Of a stretch of DNA of 64,000 bases, positions 15,797 to 23,897 are shown piece after piece. The position numbers and the translations under genes were made by a program. Source of the stretch: JAHJUB01 sp041653615 [NCBI: Candidatus Ratteibacteria bacterium] (lineage in GTDB: Bacteria > Ratteibacteria > UBA8468 > MWAK01); contig JBAZEZ010000006.1 of the NCBI GenBank assembly GCA_041653615.1, forward strand, positions 1 through 64,000. Direction: 5' to 3'. A model generated the notes under the pieces. That model was given only the letters and a program-made list of their open reading frames with translations, was not told where the DNA came from and did no database searches. The first letter of the stretch is position 1. Each line of letters begins with the position of its first letter.

Positions 15797-18085
15797 ATGA
15801 AGAAAAATAGAGCAATATTCTTGAGTGCCGCCGCGGATTTAGCGGACGGTAGAAACATACTGCTTAACGCTTTGTTTGATTTTCACGCTTTCAACAATTA
15901 CCGGTTGGGTGTTCCCGGCAGTTTTGAAGGAACCCAGCCCGCCGGGTGGAGTACCGGGCGCGCGGGCGACATCAGCGTTGTGCGGGCGGCGCACGTACCG
16001 GCAAACGCCTTGCCCGAATTTTTTGTCGGGAACGGAGTAAAGGTTTCCCCGACAAAGAAGTTCGGCCAGTTTGTAACTTTGCCCGAGGCGGAATTACTCG
16101 CGGGCGATACGCTGAGCTTGTTGGTTTACGGGTACCAGGAACAGCCCGGCGCGCTCAAGGTCCGCCTCAAAATAATGAAGCTTGACAGTGAAGACGGCGA
16201 GTGGTCGCCGGGCACCTTTGGTTTCGCCGACACCCGCACGTTTCCCAAACAGGCCCGGGGTGAGTTGGTGGCGGCGGTGACCAGGGAGGCGGCGGTAGAT
16301 TCGGTCGGTAAAATTGAGCTCAAGATAGAAAACATCGTTATCCCCGGCCATTTTACCGACGGCGACAAATCCCGTTCAAGCGACATAAACACCGTTGGTG
16401 TCGAAGTTGAGTTTGAAAATACCGGCAGCGCTAGTCCCGCCTGGATATTTGCCCCGAGTTTAACCAAAAACAGCAAGGCACGCAGAGCCGTCGGCAATTT
16501 ACGTGATTTACCCGACCTCTACCGCCACATTCCCCGCACCATGACCAAACTCTGGAAAGGGGAAGCCCTTCATTTTCTTCTTATGGGTTCAAGCATCGAC
16601 CGGGGCAGCGCTAATCCGCCGCTTTATGTCTACGACGAAAATCACCAGTCGTCCTCTTTTAAACACCCCCTGGCGGATGGGTATGACGACAAGTTTAGAG
16701 CCGTGCTGACAGGTTCGGACCTTGAAGAAACGATGCTGGCGGAGCCCCGTCATTTTTACAGCTATGCCGGGAGGCTGAAGCGGGAGTTGATGAATATGTT
16801 TACCCTTTCCAGCGACAAGATTCTCCTGAACTTTATGGCGTGCGACGGTTCCTGTGTCGGCGAGGCACATTCCGGGCTGAAAGAGTATTGCGAGTTAATG
16901 CTGCCGCCTGACCCCAACGTCAACGGTAACCCGAGAGGCAAAACGTGGGCCGAACTCTACCCCGAGCTGACGGCGCGGCGCGAAGGAGTGTGTCCCGACC
17001 TGGTGATTTTCGGAAGCGGGGCTAACGAGAAGACCGACACCCCGGATGAAGCGGCGGTTTTTGAAGGGGCGATTCGCTATATCCAACGCCGCTATCCCCA
17101 CACCGAATTTTTGTTTTGCATGTTTCAAGACCGGGGCGCGCACACCCCCAACGACGGCGACCTGCAGGCCCTGGCGCTGCGCTATCAAATTCCGATGGTA
17201 GATTATGGTTTGGTGGGCGACCAGTTGACGAGAAATATCAACCCGCTCGCGTTGATACCGATCGACGGGCACCCGCAGGCGGCGGTGCACTATATCTGGG
17301 CGAAGCAGCTCGAACGCGCTTTCTATTGCGTCGACCCGATAAAGGCCGGCCAAGCCCAACTGCATCTGCCGGAACGGATGCGCTTCAATAGTTATCTGTG
17401 GGAAGGAGATATGGTTACCTTCACCGCGCCCAATCCGCGAATCTTCCGTTCCAACGCGGCGGTTTTGGAGGACACAGCGTTCAACCTTTGGGGCGGTTTT
17501 GACGGTAAAGAGAAAGATACAAAGGAAGTGATGGTTAACGGTAAACCGGTGGGCGAAGCCCGCGTTAACTTTGAGGAACGTGACTTGAGAAATTCCTATT
17601 TCAGGCACGGCAATTTGATTTTGGGCGACCGCCATGTAGTGGAGGTGGCGGGTGCAAACGCCAGAATTACCGCCATAGACATGAAAGTTTGTCCCGGTCG
17701 GCAATTTTTTGGCGCAAACAACTCCCAGTGGAGCCGGGGTAAAGTGAAAGTTGAGCCGTATAGTTCTGTTACCGGTTCACCTTGCGGCGAACACGCCCTG
17801 GTGTTTGATGATGGCTCAACCGCGAGCATCGAGTTGGCGGGAAGCTGTTTCTCTCTGTCCTGGGCAGACATTCCAAACGGAGGGAATTTGACGCTGGCTA
17901 TCGATGACCGGTTGCTTTGGAGTAACGCGGCTAACGCGCCATACAAATTTCTCAATGGTGAGACCGTTTTTATCGAAAACCGCCGAAGTTCCGGCGTGCT
18001 CGTTTACGGACCCCATAAAATTAAAATCAGTTCCCAAGGCGGAACAGTATTGTTTTTGGGAATATTCAGCTACGACACCAGGTGA
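15797..18085 (+). CDS. Large SGNH/GDSL-like hydrolase with flanking beta domains
   Basis: A 762-aa protein. Residues 1-250 look like a beta-sandwich module. The middle part (about 255-500) has the SGNH blocks: the nucleophile Ser in LLMGSSIDRG near 262, block III-like VIFGSGANEK near 405 and the catalytic Asp/His in IDGHPQAAV near 490. Residues 500-762 are again beta-rich. SGNH enzymes are esterases, often carbohydrate deacetylases. No clear signal peptide is visible (MKKNRAIFLSAAADL), so location is uncertain. GAGG sits 5 nt before the ATG, and accD ends 46 bp upstream. Substrate unknown. Confidence 0.7.
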   Translation: MKKNRAIFLSAAADLADGRNILLNALFDFHAFNNYRLGVPGSFEGTQPAGWSTGRAGDISVVRAAHVPANALPEFFVGNGVKVSPTKKFGQFVTLPEAELLAGDTLSLLVYGYQEQPGALKVRLKIMKLDSEDGEWSPGTFGFADTRTFPKQARGELVAAVTREAAVDSVGKIELKIENIVIPGHFTDGDKSRSSDINTVGVEVEFENTGSASPAWIFAPSLTKNSKARRAVGNLRDLPDLYRHIPRTMTKLWKGEALHFLLMGSSIDRGSANPPLYVYDENHQSSSFKHPLADGYDDKFRAVLTGSDLEETMLAEPRHFYSYAGRLKRELMNMFTLSSDKILLNFMACDGSCVGEAHSGLKEYCELMLPPDPNVNGNPRGKTWAELYPELTARREGVCPDLVIFGSGANEKTDTPDEAAVFEGAIRYIQRRYPHTEFLFCMFQDRGAHTPNDGDLQALALRYQIPMVDYGLVGDQLTRNINPLALIPIDGHPQAAVHYIWAKQLERAFYCVDPIKAGQAQLHLPERMRFNSYLWEGDMVTFTAPNPRIFRSNAAVLEDTAFNLWGGFDGKEKDTKEVMVNGKPVGEARVNFEERDLRNSYFRHGNLILGDRHVVEVAGANARITAIDMKVCPGRQFFGANNSQWSRGKVKVEPYSSVTGSPCGEHALVFDDGSTASIELAGSCFSLSWADIPNGGNLTLAIDDRLLWSNAANAPYKFLNGETVFIENRRSSGVLVYGPHKIKISSQGGTVLFLGIFSYDTR

Positions 18086-18169
18086 TACGGTCTGTGCTAG
18101 AAACCGCGTGAATTTTTACACAACGAAGCGGGTCCGGGTTTTTAAATTTCACGCCACCAACCAAACTGT

Positions 18170-19027
18170 ATGGACAAACCAGCCTGGCTGAAAAAGCGGC
18201 TTTTGACAAGCGCGGAGACTAAAGAAACCGAGTCGGTGATTGCCGGTTTTGGTTTGCACACCGTCTGCTCTTCGGCTCTTTGCCCGAATCGCTCCGAGTG
18301 TTTTAACCGCAAGGTTGCCACGTTCCTCATTCTGGGGAACGTCTGCACCCGGCGATGCGCTTTTTGCGGTGTTGCCGGCGGCACACCCTCGGCGGTGGAC
18401 GAAAGCGAACCGGAGCGGATAGCGCAAGCAATAGCCCGGCTGGGATTGGAGTACGCGGTCATCACCTCGGTGACGCGTGACGATTTGCCGGACAAGGGCG
18501 CGGCTGTTTTTGCCGCAACGCTGGCCGCGATCCGCCGAAAAATGCCGCGCGCCCGGGCGGAGATTCTGACCCCGGATTTTGGCGGCCGGCGGGAATTACT
18601 GAAGGTGGTTTTGGCGGAGGGGCCGCTGGTTTTTAATCACAACCTGGAAACCGTTCCCCGGCTCTACCCGACGGTGCGGCCACAGGCTTTTTACCAGACC
18701 AGCCTTGGCTTGCTTCGGGCGGCCAAAGAAGAGGGGGCGGCGTTTACCAAGAGCGGTCTGATGCTCGGGCTGGGCGAGGAAAAAGAAGAAGTCCTGGAGG
18801 TGCTCTCCGGTCTCCGAAGCGTTGGTTGTGACATATTAACGCTGGGCCAGTACCTGAGGCCGGGCGAAAGAAACCTGCCGGTGGCGCGCTACGTAACGCC
18901 GGAAGAATTTGAAGATTACAAAGACGTTGCCGAACGGATGGGTTTCAAGGCCTGCGCCAGCGGTCCTTTTGTCCGCAGTTCCTATTATGCCGCGGGCCTG
19001 TTTAAACAAACGGGCGCTTTACGCTAA
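18170..19027 (+). CDS. lipA: Lipoyl synthase
   Basis: The 285-aa radical SAM enzyme inserts sulfur at C6 and C8 of protein-bound octanoyl groups. Both clusters are visible: the auxiliary CX4CX5C (CSSALCPNRSEC, near residue 27) and the radical SAM CX3CX2C (CTRRCAFC, near 60). TPDFGG and GLMLGLGE are further LipA signatures. The next gene encodes a free-standing lipoyl domain, its probable substrate. No lipB or lplA is seen nearby. Confidence 0.95.
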   Translation: MDKPAWLKKRLLTSAETKETESVIAGFGLHTVCSSALCPNRSECFNRKVATFLILGNVCTRRCAFCGVAGGTPSAVDESEPERIAQAIARLGLEYAVITSVTRDDLPDKGAAVFAATLAAIRRKMPRARAEILTPDFGGRRELLKVVLAEGPLVFNHNLETVPRLYPTVRPQAFYQTSLGLLRAAKEEGAAFTKSGLMLGLGEEKEEVLEVLSGLRSVGCDILTLGQYLRPGERNLPVARYVTPEEFEDYKDVAERMGFKACASGPFVRSSYYAAGLFKQTGALR

Positions 19028-19072
19028 AAGCCGTCATCGGCTATAATAACACACAAGAATTAATCTTTTTAA

Positions 19073-19157
19073 TGTAGGGGCGCTGTTTATGGCGCCCGCG
19101 GGTTCGACCCGCCTTCGCTAAAGCTACGGCGAGACACAGCAAAGGTAAACCCCTACA
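19073..19157. repeat. Short repeat with TGTAGGGG/CCCCTACA ends
   Basis: An 85-bp unit bounded by perfect 8-bp inverted repeats (19073-19080, 19150-19157). It contains GGCGCCCGCGGG and CGCCTTCGCTAAAGCTACGGCGAG hairpins. It separates lipA from the lipoyl-domain gene. Confidence 0.65.
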
Positions 19158-19185
19158 AATAACAGAGTTTTAACGAGGAGCAAAC

Positions 19186-19413
19186 ATGGAAGTTAAACTG
19201 CCGGAGATGGGCGAAGGGATTGAAGAAGCCAGCATTTCTTTTTGGTATAAGAAGGTCGGCGACGCTGTACAGGAAGGCGAAGACCTGGTGGAACTGACTA
19301 CGGAAAAGACCAGTTTTAACCTGCCGGCGCCGGCTTCCGGAACAGTGAAACAGATTAGCGTCAGCGAGGGAGACAAGGTAAAGGTCGGCCAGGTGCTGGC
19401 CGTTGTTGAGTAA
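19186..19413 (+). CDS. Stand-alone lipoyl (biotinyl-lipoyl) domain protein
   Basis: The 75-aa product is a single lipoyl domain of the E2 type: VKLPEMGEGIEEASI at the N-terminus, the modified lysine in TTEKTSF near residue 45, and SGTVKQISVSEGDKVKVGQVL forming the mirror half. It has no peripheral-subunit-binding or acyltransferase domain, so it is a free carrier rather than an E2 fragment with activity. The TEK motif favours lipoylation over biotinylation. GAGGAG precedes the ATG. Its neighbour lipA suggests a dedicated lipoyl carrier. The partner enzyme is unknown. Confidence 0.88.
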   Translation: MEVKLPEMGEGIEEASISFWYKKVGDAVQEGEDLVELTTEKTSFNLPAPASGTVKQISVSEGDKVKVGQVLAVVE

Positions 19414-19427
19414 AACCGGAATTTTTC

Positions 19428-19582
19428 GGACGCAGATATACGCAGAAAACACAGGATAATGCTATAAAATAATTATTTTGTAGTCGCCAACCTCGGTTGG
19501 CTCTTTTAAAACGCCGAGCAAGCTCGGCAACTACATTAATTTTTAAATCTGTATCTGCGCTTATCTTCAGTAATCTGCGTCC
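19428..19582 (+). repeat. GGACGCAGAT-family repeat, copy 2, with a second repeat nested inside
   Basis: Begins GGACGCAGATATACGCAG and ends GTAATCTGCGTCC. Its centre is interrupted at about 19480-19533 by a GTCGCCAACCTCGGTTGGC...GCCGAGCAAGCTCGGCAACTAC unit, which resembles the palindrome at 821-840. So one small element has landed within another. Confidence 0.75.
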
Positions 19583-19613
19583 AATTAGTTTAACGCGGTG
19601 GCCAACTTATCAA

Positions 19614-20786
19614 ATGATTAACTGTAAATCAGAGCGAATTGCCAACCTTCCGCCGTATATTTTTGAGCGGATAAGTCGGCTTAACATTCAGGCGCGGGCC
19701 GAAGGACGCGACGTGATAGATTTGGGCATGGGTAATCCGGATCTACCGGCGCCGGCCCACATTATCGCGGAACTGAAAAGGGCGGTTGATGAGCCCGGGG
19801 CGCACCGCTATTCCGCGTCAAAAGGAATCGGTCTTTTACGCCAGGCGATCGTCGGGCGCTACGCAAAGCGTTTCGGTGTTTCTCTCGACCCGGGCAAGGA
19901 AGCGGTGGCGGTTATCGGCAGCAAGGAAGGCTTGTGCCACTTTGCCTTGGCCGCTTTTAATGCCGGGGAGTCTATTTTGGTGCCCAACCCCAGTTATCCG
20001 GCCCACTATTTCCCGTTCCATATCATCGGAGTTAGAACACAGGACATGCCGTTGTTGGCGGAGAACAACTTTTTGCCGGACCTGGCTAAAATTAACCTGA
20101 ACGTTGAACCCAGGCCCAAGGCGATGCTTCTTTCTTTTCCCCACAACCCCACCACCGCATGCGCAAGCTTGGATTTTATGAAAGAGGCGGTTGCTTTTTG
20201 CCGCCGCAACAACCTTTTCCTTATCCACGACCTGGCTTACGGAGAACTGGTTTTTGACGGAGGGACCGCGCCCAGCGTCCTGCAGGTGCCGGGGGCAAAA
20301 GAGATGGCGATTGAGTTTTATTCCTTATCCAAAACTTACAACATGGCCGGTTGGCGGGTTGGTTTTGCGGTGGGCAACGAAGAACTGGTCGGCGCGTTGG
20401 TGAAATTGAAAAGTTACTATGATTACGGTGTTTTCGCGCCGATACAGATGGCGGCTGTTGCCGCCCTGAACGGCCCGCAGGAATGCGTGGTTCAGACGCG
20501 GCAGACCTATCAGTATCGCCGTGACGTGCTGGTTGGTTGTTTGGAAAAAGCCGGTTGGGAGGTGCCGCTTTCGCCGGCCACGATGTATCTTTGGGCGCCT
20601 CTGCCGGAGAAGATGCGAGCGATGGGGTCATTGGCGTTTGCCACCCTCTTGTTGGAAAAGGCGGATGTGGCTGTTTCGCCGGGAATCGCCTTCGGTCCAT
20701 ACGGCGAAGGTTTTGTGCGAATCGCCCTGGTGGAGGACGAAGAGCGTCTGCGCCGGGCGGCGCAAAATATCGCAAAGATATTATAA
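19614..20786 (+). CDS. PLP-dependent aminotransferase, class I/II (AlaC/DapL-like)
   Basis: The 390-aa fold type I enzyme has DLGMGNPDLPAP near 38, PHNPTTACAS near 170 and the PLP lysine in SLSKTYNMAGWRVGF near 240. Sequence features (IANLPPYIFERI start, MGNPD) resemble the AlaC/YfdZ and LL-diaminopimelate aminotransferase group. A diaminopimelate role would fit dapA 5 kb upstream, but alanine synthesis is equally possible. I chose the ATG at 19614, after the repeat. The next aminotransferase starts 1 bp after its stop. Confidence 0.85.
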   Translation: MINCKSERIANLPPYIFERISRLNIQARAEGRDVIDLGMGNPDLPAPAHIIAELKRAVDEPGAHRYSASKGIGLLRQAIVGRYAKRFGVSLDPGKEAVAVIGSKEGLCHFALAAFNAGESILVPNPSYPAHYFPFHIIGVRTQDMPLLAENNFLPDLAKINLNVEPRPKAMLLSFPHNPTTACASLDFMKEAVAFCRRNNLFLIHDLAYGELVFDGGTAPSVLQVPGAKEMAIEFYSLSKTYNMAGWRVGFAVGNEELVGALVKLKSYYDYGVFAPIQMAAVAALNGPQECVVQTRQTYQYRRDVLVGCLEKAGWEVPLSPATMYLWAPLPEKMRAMGSLAFATLLLEKADVAVSPGIAFGPYGEGFVRIALVEDEERLRRAAQNIAKIL

Positions 20787-20787
20787 G

Positions 20788-21942
20788 ATGGTGAAGATAT
20801 CCCAAAAATTAAACAACCTCGCTCCTTCCGCGACGCTGGCGGTCGGTCGGAAAGCAAACGAACTTCAAGCCAGAGGCGTTAAAATCCTCAACCTTTCGGT
20901 GGGCGAACCGGATTTTCCGGCGCCAACCGAAGCGAAAGAAGCGGTTGTCGCGGCGGTCAGGGACAATCTTAGCCGGTATACGGACAGCCGGGGAATCCTG
21001 ACGTTGCGGGAAGCTATTTGCCGGAGGGTCGGGGAAGACACCGGGCTTGTTTATGGAGTCAACCAGGTTGTTGTTTCCTGCGGTTCCAAGCACACCCTAT
21101 ATAACCTCTTTCAAGCTTTATTAGACTCGGGTGACGAGGTGCTTGTCCCGGTGCCTTATTGGACCAGTTATCCGGAGATGGTAAAGCTGGCCGACGGCGT
21201 TCCGGTTTTTGTACCGGCCGGAACAGACCTGAAGGTAAAACCTGAAAACCTGGAGCGGGTTTTTACAAACAAAACCAAAGGCCTGATTATTAACAGCCCC
21301 AACAACCCTTCCGGCGTGGTTTACACGAAAAAAGAACTGGAGAATATTTCGCGTTGGGCGCGGGAGAAGGATATTTTAATTATATCAGACGACGCCTACC
21401 AGTATTTTCTTTATGACAACCAGCTTTTTTACAGCATAGCCGGTTTCTCCGGGATGGCGGAGCGGACGATAATAGTCGGCGCCGCGTCTAAGACTTATGC
21501 CATGACCGGTTGGCGCATCGGCTGGTTTTTAGGACCCCAGGAATTGGCCGACGCCTGCGCGAAACTCCAGGACCAGTCAACTTCAAACCCTTGTTCTTTG
21601 AGCCAGGCGGCGGCTGTCGCCGTGCTTTCCGGGAATCAGCAAAGCGCGCGGGAAATGTGCCGGGTCTTTCAGAAGCGCCGCGACCTTCTCTTAAAAATTA
21701 TTTCCCCGGTTCCGGGAATTTCCCATCCTTATCCAGCCGGCGCTTTCTACCTTTTCTTCACCCATCCGTCCATCAAGGATTCAGTCGAGTTTGCTTCCCG
21801 CTTACTGGAGGATGCGCAGGTTGCGCTGGTGCCGGGCAAGGCCTTCGGCATGGAGGGATACCTGCGGCTTTCCTACGCGGTTTCGGAAGAGGTTCTTACG
21901 GAAGCAGCTAACCGGTTGGCTGCGTATCTCGGCAAGCCATGA
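20788..21942 (+). CDS. Aspartate/aromatic-type aminotransferase, class I
   Basis: The 384-aa product begins MVKISQKLNNLAPSATLAV and carries LSVGEPDFPAPT near 36, SPNNPSGVVYT near 170, SDDAYQYFLYD near 200 and the PLP lysine in GAASKTYAMTGWRIG near 233, the AspB (class Ib) pattern. It starts 1 bp after the preceding aminotransferase, and its stop overlaps the ATG of the next gene, so the three form an operon. Confidence 0.9.
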   Translation: MVKISQKLNNLAPSATLAVGRKANELQARGVKILNLSVGEPDFPAPTEAKEAVVAAVRDNLSRYTDSRGILTLREAICRRVGEDTGLVYGVNQVVVSCGSKHTLYNLFQALLDSGDEVLVPVPYWTSYPEMVKLADGVPVFVPAGTDLKVKPENLERVFTNKTKGLIINSPNNPSGVVYTKKELENISRWAREKDILIISDDAYQYFLYDNQLFYSIAGFSGMAERTIIVGAASKTYAMTGWRIGWFLGPQELADACAKLQDQSTSNPCSLSQAAAVAVLSGNQQSAREMCRVFQKRRDLLLKIISPVPGISHPYPAGAFYLFFTHPSIKDSVEFASRLLEDAQVALVPGKAFGMEGYLRLSYAVSEEVLTEAANRLAAYLGKP

Positions 21943-22682
21943 ATCGGGCACGTTGTTTTGTGTTTCTCTTTTTTCTTTCTACCCTCCTCGTTTTTTCTCG
22001 AATTGTTTCCGCCCAAAACGCCGGTTCGCTTCAGTATCAGTTTCAACCCAACCAGTTGTTTTGTTATCGGCTGGATTTGCGGCACGAAGTTAAAATGTCC
22101 GGCGGTGCCGGCCAGGACCTGCCGGTTGTAACAAAGATTACTTTTCAAGCGGCGGTCCGGACGGTTGAGGTTGATTCTGTCGGTATTGCCACGCTTGAGG
22201 CGCGGGTCGAGGGGTTCAGTACCGCGACCACAATTGGTTCTAAAGAAACTGTTTCTCCGGTTTCGGCCGCCGACCAGACCGTGCAGTTCCGAGTAGGGTC
22301 TTCCGGTCTTCTGCCCGGGCAGGAGGCATTAGGCGGTTCATCCGGTTTACCGTGGGACCTTTTTTTGTCCCAGGTCTTTCCGGACCTTACCCGATGCCAA
22401 TATCTCGGTCCGGCGATTTTTAACGGCAAGCCATGCGCCCAAATAGAGTTTGCCGTTGTTGCGCCGTCCTCGGCGCGGTCAGAAAAGAGCGGTGCGGCGC
22501 AGACCAAGGGCTATAATCAGGGAAAAGGAAAGGGTTTGTTTGCGGACGGGCACCTGGTTTCCGGCGAGACGCAAGGCAGCGTAGATGTAGGGTATAATGT
22601 TTTTTCGCCGGACCGGAGCAGCGCTCCAACTAAGGTTGCCGCGAAAGGCACATTCTCCAGCCGTCTCTCCCTGCTCCCATAA
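21939..22682 (+). CDS. Secreted protein of unknown function
   Basis: The 247-aa product has a clear signal peptide (CFVFLFFLSTLLVFSRIVSA, cleavage likely after residue 25). The mature part is beta-rich with alternating hydrophobic residues (VTKITFQAAVRTVEV, VGIATLEARVEGF). I do not recognise a family. The start codon overlaps the stop of the aminotransferase gene (ATGA), so translation is coupled. It is probably periplasmic. Confidence 0.75.
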   Translation: MNRARCFVFLFFLSTLLVFSRIVSAQNAGSLQYQFQPNQLFCYRLDLRHEVKMSGGAGQDLPVVTKITFQAAVRTVEVDSVGIATLEARVEGFSTATTIGSKETVSPVSAADQTVQFRVGSSGLLPGQEALGGSSGLPWDLFLSQVFPDLTRCQYLGPAIFNGKPCAQIEFAVVAPSSARSEKSGAAQTKGYNQGKGKGLFADGHLVSGETQGSVDVGYNVFSPDRSSAPTKVAAKGTFSSRLSLLP

Positions 22683-22697
22683 TTTAATTAAAGACTT

Positions 22698-22842
22698 GGG
22701 ACGCAGATATACGCAGAAACAACAGGATAATGCTAAATGATAATTTTTTAGAGTATTTCAAAAAATCCCCCGAAGCACTTTTTAGTAATTCTCTAAAACA
22801 ATCTTTAATATGTGTCTGCGAAAATCTGCGGTAATCCGCGTT
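22698..22842 (+). repeat. GGACGCAGAT-family repeat, copy 3
   Basis: Begins GGGACGCAGATATACGCAG and ends TCTGCGGTAATCCGCGTTC with an A/T-rich centre. It occupies the gap between the secreted-protein gene and the permease gene. Confidence 0.75.
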
Positions 22843-22855
22843 CAAAAAATTTAAA

Positions 22856-23818
22856 ATGTGGCGATACATAGGCAAAAGACTTCTGCATCTCATCCCGCTC
22901 TTAATTGGGATGACCTTCCTCTCTTTTCTGGTGATGCAGCTGGCGCCCGGCGATTACTTCACCAAGCTTTCCCTTGACCCGCAGATTTCACCGGAAACCC
23001 TGCAGTTGATGCGGCAGCAGTTTGGTCTGGGCGCGAACCCGGTAATCCAATACCTCAAATGGCTGCGAAACCTCTTTACCCTTAACCTGGGTGTCTCCTT
23101 CGTCTACCACATACCGGTTGCCGCCCTGATTCGGGAGCGGCTGATTAACACCCTGTTCCTTTCTTTGGTTACGCTCTTCCTTACCTGGCTGGTCAGCGTG
23201 CCGCTGGGCGTGCTGGCCGCGATCAAGGCACATACACCGGTTGACAAAACGCTTTCGGTTTTCGCCTTCGTCAGCATTTCGCTTCCTTCTTTTTTTCTGG
23301 CCCTTGTTTTGCTGGTTTTCGCGGCCCGTACCGGGTTTTTTCCGCTGGGCGGCAGCCAGGGTGTTTTTGCCGGGGAATTGTCGGCGCCGTTTCGTTTTGC
23401 GGACCGGCTCTGGCACATAAGCCTTCCGGCCCTGGTTTTAACCATCGTGGGGTTCGGCGGTCTCTTCCGGGTGACCCGGGCAAACTTTTTGGAGAGCCTT
23501 TCCGCGCCCTTCGTAACCGCCCTGCGCGGTAAGGGACTTGCGGAGAGGCGGGTCTTCCGCCACGTTTTGCGCAACAGCCTCAACCCCTTAATTACGCTTT
23601 TAGGTTACGAACTGTCCGGCCTTCTTTCCGGGGTGGCGTTGGTGGAGATTATTCTTTCCTGGCCGGGTCTGGGGCAGTTGATGCTGGCCGCGGTGATGAG
23701 CCAGGACCTCTACGTGATAATGGCTTCACTCTTTTTCGGCGGGCTGCTGTTGGTGGTGGGCAACCTTTTGGCTGATATTCTCTTGGCGGTTAACGACCCC
23801 CGCATCCGGTTGGGATAG
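22856..23818 (+). CDS. DppB/OppB-type ABC transporter permease
   Basis: The 320-aa membrane protein has the N-terminal segment MWRYIGKRLLHLIPLLIGMT, five further membrane segments and the EAA loop around GLAERRVFRHVLRNSLNPL near 225-245 followed by EIILSWPGLGQL, all typical of peptide and nickel transporter permeases. A partner permease (DppC), ATPases and binding protein would normally follow, but none is present: a terminator and a reversed accessory gene come next. It may work with subunits encoded elsewhere. Confidence 0.9.
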   Translation: MWRYIGKRLLHLIPLLIGMTFLSFLVMQLAPGDYFTKLSLDPQISPETLQLMRQQFGLGANPVIQYLKWLRNLFTLNLGVSFVYHIPVAALIRERLINTLFLSLVTLFLTWLVSVPLGVLAAIKAHTPVDKTLSVFAFVSISLPSFFLALVLLVFAARTGFFPLGGSQGVFAGELSAPFRFADRLWHISLPALVLTIVGFGGLFRVTRANFLESLSAPFVTALRGKGLAERRVFRHVLRNSLNPLITLLGYELSGLLSGVALVEIILSWPGLGQLMLAAVMSQDLYVIMASLFFGGLLLVVGNLLADILLAVNDPRIRLG

Positions 23819-23842
23819 TTTTCGGGAATCCAACAACGCAAC

Positions 23843-23878
23843 GCGGCCACTATCGAATAATAGTGGCCGCGTCTGTTT
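23843..23878 (+). terminator. Intrinsic terminator after the permease gene
   Basis: A perfect 11-bp stem, GCGGCCACTAT (23843-23853) with ATAGTGGCCGC (23860-23870), and a 6-nt loop, followed by GTCTGTTTT. It lies between converging genes and can serve both. Confidence 0.85.
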
Positions 23879-23897
23879 TACGCTTGCCTGTTCTACC

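Noticed and set aside
16895-17704. 269-aa minus-strand open frame opposite the SGNH hydrolase gene
   Set aside because: Composition (many His, Val, Arg) is typical of a reverse-frame shadow, and the plus-strand gene has catalytic motifs.
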